Counted from the first letter of the stretch, positions 31,422 through 41,852 are shown. The stretch is 43,938 bases of DNA from Bacteroidales bacterium (GCA_018399335.1 JAGYNM010000007.1:1-43938), one strand, 5' to 3'. Numbers and translations: made by a program. Notes: a model not told the origin generated them from the sequence alone.

Positions 31422-31734
31422 TGTATTTTAATTTGGGTTAGCAAGCATTGCGTTTTTAATTGTGGCTAAAATATGTAGATTTTTCGATCTGTGCAAAAAG
31501 CAAGATAATTAACAAGATAGAAAGGCTTTTGTTGTTGAAGTTGAAAAGCTAAATGATCAAGTGACAGTTAAAAAAGACTTAGCATGCTAATTTATTTCTA
31601 TTTTTAGCCAGCTAAAAAAATAAGCTATAACTAAATTTATCTTCTATTTTTAAAACAGATGAATTGTCTTACTGAATTATATAGTTGAAGTCCGTTTGCA
31701 GTATAATTGACTTGTTAGGAAACATATAAAATCC
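31422..31734. other. 313-bp AT-rich divergent intergenic region
   Basis: Lies between the lyase-like gene (-) and the RhuM gene (+). No coding frame seen. It contains TTTTTAGC-CA-GCTAAAAA (31601-31618), a perfect 8-bp inverted repeat with a 2-bp centre, too tight for a terminator hairpin and possibly a protein-binding dyad, and the small palindrome AGCATGCT (31581-31588). No clear TAnnTTTG promoter was found for either gene. Confidence 0.5.
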
Positions 31735-32765
31735 ATGAAAGAAAACAAATCACAACTAATTATTTACCAGACCGAAAGGGGAGAAACTAAAATTGATGTT
31801 CGGTTTCAGGACGAAACAGTTTGGCTTACGCAAAAATTAATGGCCGAATTGTTTCAAACCTCTGTACCTAATATCAATATGCATTTAAAAAACATTTTTG
31901 AAGAAGGAGAATTGAATGAGCAAGCAACTATTAAGGAATTCTTAATAGTTCAACAAGAAGGCAAAAGAGAGGTAAAACGGAATCAGGTGTTCTATAATCT
32001 GGATGCCATAATATCAGTGGGTTACCGCATTAAATCGCATATTGCAACAAAATTCAGGCAATGGGCCACACAGCATATTAGAGAATTTATTGTCAAAGGC
32101 TTTGTACTGGATGACGACAGACTGAAAAATCCGGATTTGCCTTTCGATTATTTCGAAGAACTCGAAAGACGCATACAGGACATACGTACATCAGAAAAAC
32201 GATTTTACAGAAAAATCACCGATATTTATGCAACAAGCGTTGATTATGACCCAACACTTGATATTAGTATTAATTTCTTTAAAACAGTGCAAAACAAACT
32301 ACATTGGGCAATTACCGGAAAAACAGCCTCGGAAATTATCAGCGAACGAGCAAATTATGAAAAACAAAATATGGGATTAACCAATTGGCGCGGTGATAGA
32401 ATCAGAAAATCAGACATTACAATTGCAAAAAACTACCTGAATGAAGATGAGTTGACCGAGTTGAATAACTTAGTAGAGCAGTATCTGATTTTCGCTCAAG
32501 GTCAGGCTTTAAGGAGAGTACCAATGTATATGAAGGATTGGATTGAAAAATTAAATGGTTTTTAAGCTTAAATGATCGAAATCTTAACCATGCCGGAAGC
32601 ATCTCACACGAATTAGCAAAAGAAAATGCTGAGAACGCATTTAAAAAGTTCATACAAACCCAGCAAAATAAAATCAATGACATTGATTTTGAACAGGTTA
32701 TAGATAATATTGAGAAAAAAGTAAGAAGAAATAAATTAGGATCTACATTAAAGAATCAGGTGTAA
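31735..32765 (+). CDS. RhuM family protein, single frameshift near the C terminus
   Basis: About 343 residues after repair, the normal RhuM length. The N-terminal 276 are intact: IIYQTERGETKIDVRFQDET, VWLTQKLMAELFQTSVPNIN, a YNLDAIISVGYRIKS segment, FRQWATQHIREFIVKGFVLD, and the helical RTSEKRFYRKITDIYATSVDYD. Near 32563 one T is missing from a T-run; the continued frame reads LSLNDRNLNHAGSISHELAK and ends at TAA 32763. RhuM was named from a Salmonella pathogenicity island; biochemical function is unknown and members are scattered accessory genes often near defence or toxin-antitoxin loci. It interrupts the leucine-degradation region, suggesting an insertion. Confidence 0.88.
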
Positions 32766-32905
32766 AACAAATTCATTTTTTTAACCGGATACCAATCCTT
32801 CTAAAAACTTCGAACAGATATTTATCCTGCCATTTCCACATTTTTACTTTTACCCTTTGCAGTAAAAATTCCGCTATGTTCTGAGTAGTTTAAATTCAAC
32901 TAAAC

Positions 32906-34516
32906 ATAAAACGACCGCTTTGTACGTCTAGTCAAGAAATCGACTACCAGCTCAAGCTAAGGTGCAACATAAAGGCCTTTGAAGCCATAATAGAAACCTA
33001 TCGTCAACGTCTGAAACAAGCATTTCGGGCGGAAGTCCGATGCTGTTGAAAAGCATAAATCCCGCAACAAATTGCTTGCCCGAGGCGCATCGACCTTTTG
33101 ATCGACAAAACACCCCATTTATGGAGCTTTCGCCCATGGCAGCATACGAGCTTTATGACAATGGTTTCCCTCTGCCGGAATTGTCACCGGCATTGGCGTG
33201 ATTCATGGGCGCGAAACGATCATCATTGCCAATGATGCTACCGTAAAAAGGCGGCACCCTATATGCAATACACCATCAAAAAACATTTGAGAGCGCAGGA
33301 AATTGCCATGGAAAACGATCTGTATGTGTTTATATGGTCGATTCAGGGAGGGCCTTTTGCCAGAACAGGATACGGTTTCCCTGACAAAAACTGTTTTGGA
33401 CGGTTTTCTACAATCAGGCGCGCATGTCGGCCATGGGAGGGCTGGCACAGGTGGCCATTGTGATGGGAAGTTGCACAGCCGGCGGTGCTTATGTGCCGGC
33501 CATGAGTGACACGAGACCATCATTGTTAAAAATCAAAGAACGATTTTCCTTGGCGGTCCGCCACTCGTAAAAGCTGCTACTGGCGAAGAGGTAACTGCAG
33601 AGGAATTAGGCGGGGCTGATGTACACTGCCATTTCGGGTGTGGCCAAAACCATTTTGCTGAGAACGACACACATGCCATTCAAATCTGCAGAAACATTTT
33701 CAAGCCTGCAGCAAAAGCACTCAAACACTTGATATCATTGAGCCGGAAGAACCGCTTTACGTCCCCCAAAGACTCTATGGCCTTGCACGCTTCGATCTGC
33801 GCAAACAGGTCGATCCCCGCGAAATTATTGCCCGTATCGTGGATGGCTCACGTTTTCAAGAGTTTAAAGCGCGCTATGCCACCACACTGGTAACAGGATT
33901 TGCGCATATCATGGGTTTCCGTGGGTATTGTGCTAATTATGGTGTATTATTTTCCGAATCAGCACTCAAAGCCACGCATTTCGATGAACTGTGTACCTCA
34001 CGCAAGATTCCATTGATTTTTCTAAAATATTACTGGCTTTATGGTAGGCAAGTTTTTGAACAGGGTAGCATTACTGCAAAGACAGGCCAAAATGGTGCAT
34101 GCCGTTTCGAATGCGGAGATATGCCTAAGTTCACGGTTATTTTTGGCGGCTCTTTTGGGGCGAAAACAACTTCACGGCATGGCCGGACGTGCCTTTGGTC
34201 CACGCCTGCTTTTTTATGTGGCCCAACGCAAAAATTTCGGTGATGGGAGGCGAACAGGCTGCTAATGTATTGGCAACCGTTAAGCGGGATCGGCAGAGCC
34301 AAAGGAATCGAGATGACGCAGGAAGAAGTGATACGCTCAAAAAAGCCATACTGGAAAAATACGAACGCGAAGGATCGACTATTTACAGCACGGCAAAAGC
34401 TTTGGGACGACGGCATTATCGATCCCGCTGATACCCGAAAGAAAAATGGCTATGGGAATTGCGCCTCATTGAATAAGCCCTTCCCCGAACAACAATTTGG
34501 TGTCTTCAGAATGTAA
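32906..34516 (+). pseudogene. mccB: Methylcrotonyl-CoA carboxylase beta (carboxyltransferase) subunit, frameshifted
   Basis: Carboxylates 3-methylcrotonyl-CoA in leucine catabolism together with the biotinylated alpha subunit. Joined frames give about 535 residues, normal: [75 protein letters not shown] followed by [22 protein letters not shown], then a second crotonase-like half with GSFGAGNNFMAGRAFGPR and ISVMGGEQAANVLATVKRD, ending FGVFRM at 34516. The GGADVH...HFAEND pattern points to methylcrotonyl-CoA rather than propionyl-CoA carboxylase; geranyl-CoA carboxylase is the main alternative. The start is not resolved (no ATG in the right place near 32906). Many single-base gaps. Confidence 0.87.
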
Positions 34517-34523
34517 AAAGCAT

Positions 34524-35299
34524 ATGGACAGATTTTCAACTCAATCTTACTCAATATCAATGATGACATTGCAAGGCTGGAGCTCAACCGCCCTGAAAAA
34601 CACAATGCTTTTATTAAATAGTTGAATTTCATCTGCTTTTACTTTGCTGGCCAGAACAACAATCACTCCGCTTGAGAATTCTAAGTGGAAATGGCCCATC
34701 CTTCAGCGCGGGTGCTTTGACCTGCATTATATGAAAGAAATTTCGGATTTGGTTACGAAGAAAACCTCCGCGATGCGCAAGAAACTGGCTGGCTTATTTG
34801 AAACTGTCAAAATCTGCGCAGTTCCTGTAATGGCTATTGTACATGGTGCTGTTTTTGGTGGAGCCAACGGCCTGTCGGCAGCTTGCGATATTGTGCTGGC
34901 ACACGAAGCCACTGTTTTGCCTTCAGCCAGGGGTGAAACTGGGCATCACCCGGCTACTATTCTCCTTTGTGATAGCACGCTGTGACTGCTGCCCGCGAAC
35001 TGATGCTCACAGGCCGCAAATTTACTGCTTCAGAAGCTTATCGTTTTATGCTCGTTAATCAAGGTTTTCAATCCGAAAATCGGGAGGAGCTTATCAGCAC
35101 TTATATCCGACAGCTGCTAAGCAGTGGCCTATGGCACTCAAGCCTGCAAAACATTGATTCAAAAAGTCACCGAACCCTATGCAGAAAAGAAGCTGAGATT
35201 TTAAACTTCACTACCAAACAAATTGCTGAATTGCGCGCCTCAGAAGGACAGGAAGGCCTTGCAGCATTTTCGACAAACGTAAACAGCTGGATTCCATGA
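34524..35299 (+). pseudogene. Enoyl-CoA hydratase, probable methylglutaconyl-CoA hydratase, frameshifted
   Basis: Crotonase-fold enzyme that would hydrate 3-methylglutaconyl-CoA to HMG-CoA between the carboxylase and the HMG-CoA lyase. Reconstructed pieces: DDIARLELNRPEKHNAF, LSGNGPSFSAGADLHYMKEI (oxyanion-hole region), HGAVFGGANGLSAACDIVLA, KLGITPATILPFVIAR, AARELMLTGRKFTASEA, and EGLAAFFDKRKPAWIP. The substrate is inferred from its place between the two carboxylase subunits, the same arrangement as liuC-type genes. The start is approximate. The stop at 35297-35299 overlaps the alpha-subunit ATG at 35296 (ATGA). Numerous indels. Confidence 0.82.
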
Positions 35300-37290
35300 A
35301 AAAAATTACCAAAGTTCTGATTGCCAACCGCGGAGAAATTGCCATTGCATCATCGCACACTTCATAAAATGGGAATACAGTCAATTGCTGTTTTTGAAAT
35401 AACGATGCCGTGCGCTTCATGTGCGCAAGGCCGATGTAGTATTGGCCTTGGCGTGGCAAGCTGTCTGATACCTACCTGAATGTTGAAAAAATTATTCAGG
35501 CTGCACTCCAATCCGGGCACAAGCCATACATCAGGCTATGGTTTTTTATCAGAAAACCCAATCCCTGACGAAGCCTGCAAAAAGAATGAGTTGCTTTTAT
35601 TGGGCCACCACAGGAATCCATCACCCTGATGGGCAATAAAATTACAACGTCAGTATGCCGTCGAAGCTGGTCTGCCCGTTACAAAGGCATTACCGGAGGG
35701 TCCGGAAGAGCTGCTACACAAAGCAGGGGAACTCCCTTTCCGGTGCTCGTAAAAAAGGCTGCCTCAGGCGGAGGAGGCAGGGCATGCGCATCGTGAGAAA
35801 TATGGTAGAACTGCCGCAGATTTTAGAAACCACAGCCCGCGAAGCACAAAATTATTTACAGGAGACGGAACGGTTTATATCGAGCAGTTTATCGAAAATC
35901 CACGCTTCATATCGAGATACAAGTGCTGGCTGATCAGCAGGAGCAATGCCATACATCTTTACGAACGTGAATGCAGCATACAGCGCCGCTATCAGAAAAT
36001 TATCTGAGAGAATCGCCTTCTCCCACGCTTACACCCGAAGTACGCGAAAAAATGGGAAAAGCAGCGTGGCCATTTGTCAGAAAATTGGCTGCAAAGCGCC
36101 GGTACTATCGAGTTTCTGGTTGATCCCGAGCTCAATTTCTATTTTCTGGAAATGAATACCCGCATTCAGGTAGAACATCCGGTAACAGAATTGGTTACCG
36201 GCATCGATCTGATTGAAGAGCAGCTATTGATCGCTCAGGGCGAAAAACTGCGATACAGACAGGTTGATATTCAGCAAACCGGACATGCTATCGAATGCCG
36301 TATTTATGCCGAAGATCCCGCAAAACAGTTTATGCCTTCGCCAGGAGATGCAATTGCCTACAGCGAACCAAAATCGAAAATATCCGTATCGATAGCAGCC
36401 TTGATGCTCCCGCTGTGGTAAGACCTGATTACGACCCATGATCAGCAAACTGATCGGATTTGTAATAACAGACAAAGCATCTGACCAGTTTAAATGCCTT
36501 GAGAACTTACGTGATTCATGGTATTCAAACCAATATCCCATTTTTGGTGGCTGTGGTTCAAAATGAGGCTTTTATATCCGAACAATATCAGCACAGCCTA
36601 TTGCGACACCGCGCCGAATCGCTCATTTACGTGGGGAGCAAAAAGCAGCAGGACGAAGCTGATCAGGCGCTGGTTGGCGCAGCCTTTTTGCTTTTCAGCT
36701 CCCAAAATCAAGCATTGGAAGGTATTGAGCCCGATCATATCTGGCAACAAATTGGCTATTGGCGGCTTCAAATGGAAATACCCGTTCGTGTTGAACAACA
36801 AGATTTTATGTTTGCTGTTGATGAAATTTCGCATTCACGGCTAAGGCTGCAAAGCAAGGGTCGGGACTTTGATCTTAAACTTCTCTCGTGGGACGGACTG
36901 CAAATGCGTTTCAGCAATGCTGACACAATTTACACTATCGCCATTTCGCCGACAGCAGAAGGAACATGGTTGCTTCAGTACGACGGCCTTTTATTCCAAT
37001 GCGAACGCACAGATGAACTCAACGAGCAACTCGATCATGGCCAGCACGCAGCAGCTGACGAAGAAGGCGGATTGTTTGCCCCTATGCCCGGAAAAGTAAT
37101 ACAGCTTAATGTTAAAGAAGGCCAGTCGGTGAACCGTGGAGCTGTTCTGCTTGTTGTAGAAGCCATGAAGATGGAGAACAATATTGTGGCACCTTTTGAT
37201 GCTATTGTGGACAAAATCAATGTGAAAACGGATGAAATGGTGGATGCCAAAACGCAATTGATTCACCTTTCGCCTCAAGAAAAAGACTAA
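35296..37290 (+). pseudogene. mccA: Methylcrotonyl-CoA carboxylase alpha (biotin carboxylase/BCCP) subunit, 5' half frameshifted
   Basis: Biotin-dependent carboxylase subunit of about 665 residues. Starts MKKITKVLIANRGEIAIRII (first part broken), then ATP-grasp pieces [58 protein letters not shown] followed by [14 protein letters not shown]. The last 263 codons (36499-37290) are intact, with a middle domain and a C-terminal biotinyl domain carrying VVEAMKMENNI, where the central lysine is biotinylated. Coupled to the hydratase by ATGA overlap and followed 18 bp later by the acyl-CoA dehydrogenase. The drop in indel density within this gene, at about 36.5 kb, marks the edge of the poor-quality stretch. 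Confidence 0.9.
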
Positions 37291-37308
37291 CCAGAAAAAA
37301 AATAAATT

Positions 37309-38454
37309 ATGAATTTCGATCTGTCAGAAGAACACAAACTAATTCGCGAAACCGTTCGTGAATTTGCCGAACGCGAGATTAAACCCATAGCACAGGAACT
37401 TGACGAAAAAGCTGAATTCTCAACCATGCTAACCAAACGCATGGGCGAGCTGGGACTTTTCGGGATGTACCTGCCCGAAAAATATGGCGGACAGGAATTG
37501 GATACGCTTTCGTATATCATTGCTGTAGAAGAACTTGCCCGCATCGACGGATCACAGGCTGCCACGCTTGCTGCCCACAACTCGCTGGGCATCGGGCCAC
37601 TCTATTACTATGGCACCGAAGAACAAAAGATGAAATACCTGCCCAAGTTGTGCAGTGGAGAGGCTTTATGGAGTTTTGGGCTTACCGAGCCCGGAGCGGG
37701 ATCAGATTCGCGCGGTTCGAAAACCACAGCCGAAATTCAGGATGATGAATGGGTGATCAACGGCTCTAAGATTTTTATCACCAATGGAGCCTCCGAAATC
37801 AATATTGGTTGCACGGTGCAAGCTATTTCGGGTGAGAAAGACGGCAAAAAACAGTTTACCACCATTTTGGTGGATGGCGAAACCAAAGGTTTTAAGCGCG
37901 TGCCCATGCACAACAAAATGATGTGGCGTGCCTCGGATACTGCCGAATTGTTTTTTGACGATGTGCGTGTGCCCAAAGAAAACATTTTGGGAGAAATAGG
38001 ACAAGGCTCAAAAATCATGCTGGCCACCCTGGATGCAGGACGCCTTTCGATTGCCGCCATGGGACTGGGCGCAGCGCAGGGAGCCTATGAACTGGCACTT
38101 GCCTACGCAAAAGAGCGCAAACAGTTTGGCCAGCCCATCTCCAAGTTTCAGATCAATTCCTTTAAGCTGGCCGATATGGCCATGAAGATTGAACTGGCAC
38201 GCAACCTGCTCTACAAAGCTTGCTGGCTCAAGGATGAAGGCCGGCCTTTTGGACTGGAATCGGCCATGGCCAAACTCTACTGCTCCGAAATTGCCAAAGA
38301 GGTTGCCGACGAAGCCGTTCAAATTCATGGCGGCTACGGGCTGATGAAAGATTATGCCGTGGAACGTTTTTACCGCGATCAACGACTGCTGCAAATTGGT
38401 GAAGGCACTTCCGAAATACAACGTTTGGTGATTTCCAGGTATATTGGGTGTTGA
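37309..38454 (+). CDS. Acyl-CoA dehydrogenase, short/branched-chain type
   Basis: FAD-dependent dehydrogenase introducing the 2,3-double bond of acyl-CoA. Intact, 381 residues. Signatures: N-terminal FDLSEEHKLIRETVREFAER, SFGLTEPGAGSDSRGSKTTA, the KERKQFGQPISKFQ FAD segment, and C-terminal QIHGGYGLMKDYAVERFYRD and IGEGTSEIQR. The catalytic glutamate is at E365 (IGEGTS), with G244 at the position where isovaleryl-CoA dehydrogenase keeps its base (LDAGRL instead of LDxER). By those residues it is of the SCAD / butyryl / 2-methyl-branched class rather than isovaleryl-CoA dehydrogenase, although the operon position would suit the latter. A strong terminator lies 190 bp downstream. Confidence 0.95.
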   Translation: MNFDLSEEHKLIRETVREFAEREIKPIAQELDEKAEFSTMLTKRMGELGLFGMYLPEKYGGQELDTLSYIIAVEELARIDGSQAATLAAHNSLGIGPLYYYGTEEQKMKYLPKLCSGEALWSFGLTEPGAGSDSRGSKTTAEIQDDEWVINGSKIFITNGASEINIGCTVQAISGEKDGKKQFTTILVDGETKGFKRVPMHNKMMWRASDTAELFFDDVRVPKENILGEIGQGSKIMLATLDAGRLSIAAMGLGAAQGAYELALAYAKERKQFGQPISKFQINSFKLADMAMKIELARNLLYKACWLKDEGRPFGLESAMAKLYCSEIAKEVADEAVQIHGGYGLMKDYAVERFYRDQRLLQIGEGTSEIQRLVISRYIGC

Positions 38455-38548
38455 TTTGTTTTGATAATTATTGTGGCCTTAGATTGATCTGAACTTCTTA
38501 CGCTTTTTTATTTGTAAGTATTTTTGATTCTGCCTGTACTATGGTATT

Positions 38549-38602
38549 TTGCATGATGCAACCAACAATATTTAATATAAATTGCATGATGCAGCCAACA
38601 AT
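38549..38602. repeat. Two 21-bp direct repeats, each containing the palindrome TGCATGATGCA, 33 bp apart
   Basis: TTGCATGATGCAACCAACAAT (38549-38569) and a copy with one change (G for A after GCA) at 38582-38602. Each contains the perfect odd dyad TGCAT-G-ATGCA. The 33-bp period is about three helical turns, so two bound dimers would face the same side of the DNA. They lie in the gap after the acyl-CoA dehydrogenase, upstream of a terminator. No promoter was recognised beside them. Confidence 0.7.
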
Positions 38603-38642
38603 TTCACCAATCATGCTTTCATAACCAAACTCACACTACCAA

Positions 38643-38677
38643 AAAAATCCAGAAACCTCGCAGGATTCTGGATTTTT
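38643..38677. terminator. Strong bidirectional intrinsic terminator
   Basis: AAAAATCCAGAA (38643-38654) pairs perfectly with TTCTGGATTTTT (38666-38677): a 12-bp stem with an 11-nt loop, A-run before and T-run after. It is placed between two convergent transcription units, the leucine operon (+) and the HYC/TonB/HMA operon (-), and can serve both. Confidence 0.85.
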
Positions 38678-38697
38678 AATTAAGCTTTCACACCCTA

Positions 38698-39052
38698 TCA
38701 ATGCGGCTCATTGCCTTGCTGGCAGCAGTCGGGCAACTTATCATGAGCCTCCTGATCGGCAAGCAAATCATCAGCATCATAGCCAATTTTGGTGATGGCC
38801 TTTTTCAGGCTTTCCTTATCGTTTTTACCTTTTTTGCTTAGGTAATGCTGATCCCTTTGGTTTCTTCATTCAGTTCAACCGCTTTTACGCCCTTTTCAAA
38901 AGCCAGATTTTCCAGCCTTTCTTTGCACATGCCGCAAATGGCCGACGTTTGGATTTCGACGGTTTCTGTTTTCTTTTCTTGTCGCCTTGCGCCAAAAGGC
39001 TCCTTAGGACAACCAATACCAAACTGATCATTATCAATGCTAACTTTTTCAT
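38698..39052 (-). pseudogene. Secreted heavy-metal-associated (HMA) domain protein, frameshifted
   Basis: Reconstructed to about 118 residues: signal peptide (MKKLALIMISLVLVVL...), then an HMA-like domain KTETVEIQTSAICGMCKERL, EKGVKAVELNEETKGISI, KESLKKAITKIGYDADDLL, and a tail DKLPDCCQQGNEPH. The CxxC metal site is CGMC, and the tail adds a CC pair and a terminal His. Proteins of this type bind Cu(I) or similar soft metals; location after a signal peptide suggests the periplasm. It is the last gene of a three-gene operon, 22 bp after the receptor. At least one net base is missing near 38845-39000. The plus-strand ORF at 38845-39027 is its shadow. Confidence 0.78.
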
Positions 39053-39074
39053 AATCATTTATTTTTAAGGTTAT

Positions 39075-41285
39075 TCAATTGTATATCTCAAACCGGCATA
39101 AACCTTTATCCCATTGATTGGCTTTAGATAATACTGGAATCAAAAATAAGGCCCGAAAGGTTCATTAGCCGCTAAAATTGGATTGTTTTGCTTAAAATTT
39201 GTCAAGGTTTTCTCCGCCAAGATAAATATTCCGCTTCCTAAAAAACTTAGTCACCTGCGCATTCACAATGGTGTAGGCCGGTGAATAATCATCCAGGCGA
39301 TAAGGCTCAGGATTGCCTGCTGTTGAAGGCAGACGGCTGATTCCATTGAATTGGGTAGTAAGATCAAACTGCCATTTGCGCAAATTGGTGGCATACGACA
39401 GACTTACCAAACCTTTGTATTTGTTTACCAGCGGTTTTTCCTGCAGTTCGTTGTTCAGCGTCATTTGTACATCATTAAAACGCACGGCTGCCGTCACATC
39501 CAGCCCTCTAAACAATTCGTAATTGGCTTCAATCTGGATGCTGTTGGAATAAGATCTGCCGTCCAGGTTATAAACCAACACTTTCTGGGCATCGGCATCG
39601 CGATCGATAATTACCTGATTGATAAAATCGGTTCTGTAAATATCCAAACCAATAGTTAATTCTCTGTTGTTCAGATCAATATGCTTACTAAAATTTAAGC
39701 CATAATTCCAGGCTTCTTCCATCTTTGGCTGTTCGCGCACCACAAGCTCTCGTGAAGAAGCCAGCACCGAGGTATTTTCGGCCAGGATATTGGCAGTGCG
39801 ATACCCTTTTCCGGCTGAAAGACGCAGGATATTATGCTCATTGAATCCGTAACGAAAATGAACACGCGGTGTGGCAAAAAATCCAAACTCATTGTGGTGA
39901 TCCAAGCGCATACCTACAATCAAATTGAGTTTGGTGCCATCGCTGTAGGTGTATTGATAAAATACACCCGGAACACTTTCGGTGCGATTAAAGGTGCTGT
40001 CGTTCAGCTGCTCTTCGAAGCGATCGTACAAATAGCTGAAACCAGTTGTATAAGTATGACGGGTGTCACTTATATAGCTCTGAAACAGCGCATTGCCATA
40101 ATAACTATATTGTGTGCCTTCATAATCCCTCAGCCCAAAATAAGTATCCATATGGTGATAGGTAAACTGTTGCTGAATTCCCAGGCTGGTTTGCGCGCGC
40201 GAAAAGATAAAACCGGTTTTCAGGAAGGTTTCCACGCGTTCGGTAAGCAGTTCGATGCCATAGCCGTTATCCACATCGCGTGGCTTATCTGCATCAAATC
40301 GAAGCTGTCCGCCCCGGCGCTCTTCCTTTAGGCCTTTGATACCAAACTGACCTTCGAAGTTTTTGGCATGAAAATCCGTCCGGGCAAAAAGGTTGTATTG
40401 GGTATAAAGCGGGTCATCCAGAAAGCCATCACCATTATCATCATGCTTAGTCCCATTGCGGCTCCAGTGCCCCATCACCATGGCATGCATATGATCGTTA
40501 AGGCCAGCTTTGGTATTGAAATTAATCTCGCTGCGACCCATATGATCCTGAAAAAGATTCAGAAAAAACCGCTCGCTTGTTTCAGCTTTTTTGTATTCCA
40601 CATTGATTTGTCCGCTGATGGATTCGTAACCATTTAAAACAGAGGAAGCCCCTTTGGAAACCTGAATAGATTCCATCCAGCTGCCGGGCACATAACCCAG
40701 CCCAAACGAAGTAGCCAAACCACGAAGATTTGGAATGTTTTCGCTCATCATCTGGGTGTAAATACCACTCAGGCCAAGCAGTTCGATCTGTTTAGCACCC
40801 GTAACGGCATCACTGTAAGAAACATCCACGCTGGCACTGGTTTCAAAGCTTTCTGAAAGATTACAACAGGCGGCTCTTTGCAATTCACCAGAAGTGATGG
40901 TTTGGGCGTTTACAGTACTCAATCGCGAAACGAAATTGGTCTTGGCACGATTCACCACTTCCACCTCATCAAGGGTTTTGCTGCCCGACATGATATGATC
41001 GTATTGATTTCCGTCATGCGGGGCATGAATGGTATCGTTAGCATAACCTACAAAACTAAAAACCAACATATGAGCGTGCGGCGGACGTTTGATTTTGTAT
41101 TTACCTTCAGCATCGCTTATTGTTCCAGTTTGTGTGCCCGACCAGTAAATATTTACACCAGGCAATGGCTGATCGCCATCTTGGCCGGGCTCATAAACAG
41201 TGCCAACAAGCTTTTGTGCCATACTTGCTGAAAAAGGCACAAGAAGCATCATTATAAACAAATATAGAAATCGAAAGAATTGCAT
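39075..41285 (-). CDS. TonB-dependent outer-membrane receptor, likely metal-related; frameshift at the last strand
   Basis: Outer-membrane beta-barrel that imports a ligand using TonB energy. ATG 41285 gives a clear signal peptide (MQFFRFLYLFIMMLLVPFSA). Next come a carboxypeptidase-regulatory-like domain (GTVYEPGQDGDQPLPGVNIY, SDAEGKYKIKRP), a plug domain (RAACCNLSESFETSASVDVS, GLSGIYTQMMSENIPNLRGL, VSKGASSVLNGYESISGQIN) and a barrel of about 450 residues. The ORF stops at 39192, but one missing base lets it continue through NEPFGPYF and NGIKVYAGLRYTIE to TGA at 39075, a typical barrel end. Its neighbours (HYC_CC_PP and HMA proteins) suggest copper or another soft metal; the ligand is inferred. 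Confidence 0.9.
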
Positions 41286-41354
41286 AGCTTTAATCTTAAA
41301 AAATAAATACTCCATTTCCTGAAAACTCAGAAAATCATAAAACCTGAAAAAAGA

Positions 41355-41822
41355 TTAAAGCAGGTGGTCGCTCAACTTAAGCTGTGAGCAAGCAATCAGA
41401 AATTTAGTGCCGCCGGCAAACAGCCCGAAGTCATCAGGAGCCTCAGGGTATGATGCTGTTTTGCTTTCCTCTGCTACCGGAATGATAAACTCAAACAGCT
41501 TGATTGCCAGCGCAAGAAAATTATTGAAAACTACTTTTACATTTGGAAGGTCAAATTCAGTTACCAGCTTCACATATTGAGTAAAATCGGTACAGCAGTC
41601 TTTTGCTTGCTGAGGCATTTGATGGACCACACAACAAGCATTTGTGGAATCATCAGCAACAGCACCCACAGCACAGCTTTGGGAACCGTGATCACAGCTG
41701 ATATCGGCGGCAAAAAGACTTTTTTGGAGTGTTTTTTGGGTACTGCAATAATGTGCATTGATAGTAAGGCCTACAGTGCCTACAAACACAATCACAGCCA
41801 TCAAAACTGCAAACAAACGCAT
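41355..41822 (-). CDS. HYC_CC_PP family protein
   Basis: 155 residues from ATG 41822: a hydrophobic signal/anchor (MRLFAVLMAVIVFVGTVGL), then NAHYCSTQKTLQKSLF, a cysteine-rich stretch (ISCDHGSQSC, TNACCVVHQ, AKDCCTDF), and a hydrophobic C-terminal part. The HYC and CC motifs match the Bacteroidota family named after them; the expected PP may be the weakly matching end. About eight Cys and several His suggest metal binding at the cell envelope. The ORF-track start at 41855 overlaps a TACTTTTG -7 box, so ATG 41822 is chosen. First gene of the receptor/HMA operon. Confidence 0.75.
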   Translation of the reverse strand: MRLFAVLMAVIVFVGTVGLTINAHYCSTQKTLQKSLFAADISCDHGSQSCAVGAVADDSTNACCVVHQMPQQAKDCCTDFTQYVKLVTEFDLPNVKVVFNNFLALAIKLFEFIIPVAEESKTASYPEAPDDFGLFAGGTKFLIACSQLKLSDHLL

Positions 41823-41844
41823 GTACCATTTTTTATCCACGAAA

Positions 41845-41852
41845 CAAAAGTA
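41845..41852 (-). promoter_or_regulatory. -7 box (TACTTTTG) of the HYC/TonB/HMA operon
   Basis: Matches TAnnTTTG on the minus strand; predicted start near 41838, 16 nt before ATG 41822. It overlaps the alternative ATG 41855, which is therefore unlikely. No clear -33 TTG. Confidence 0.4.

Noticed and set aside
31601-31618. TTTTTAGCCAGCTAAAAA as a transcription terminator
   Set aside because: The 2-nt centre is too short for a stable RNA hairpin and it lies between divergent genes; noted only as a dyad.
39834-40331. 165-aa plus-strand ORF inside the TonB receptor
   Set aside because: Antisense of the intact receptor barrel; no start signal or recognisable domain.
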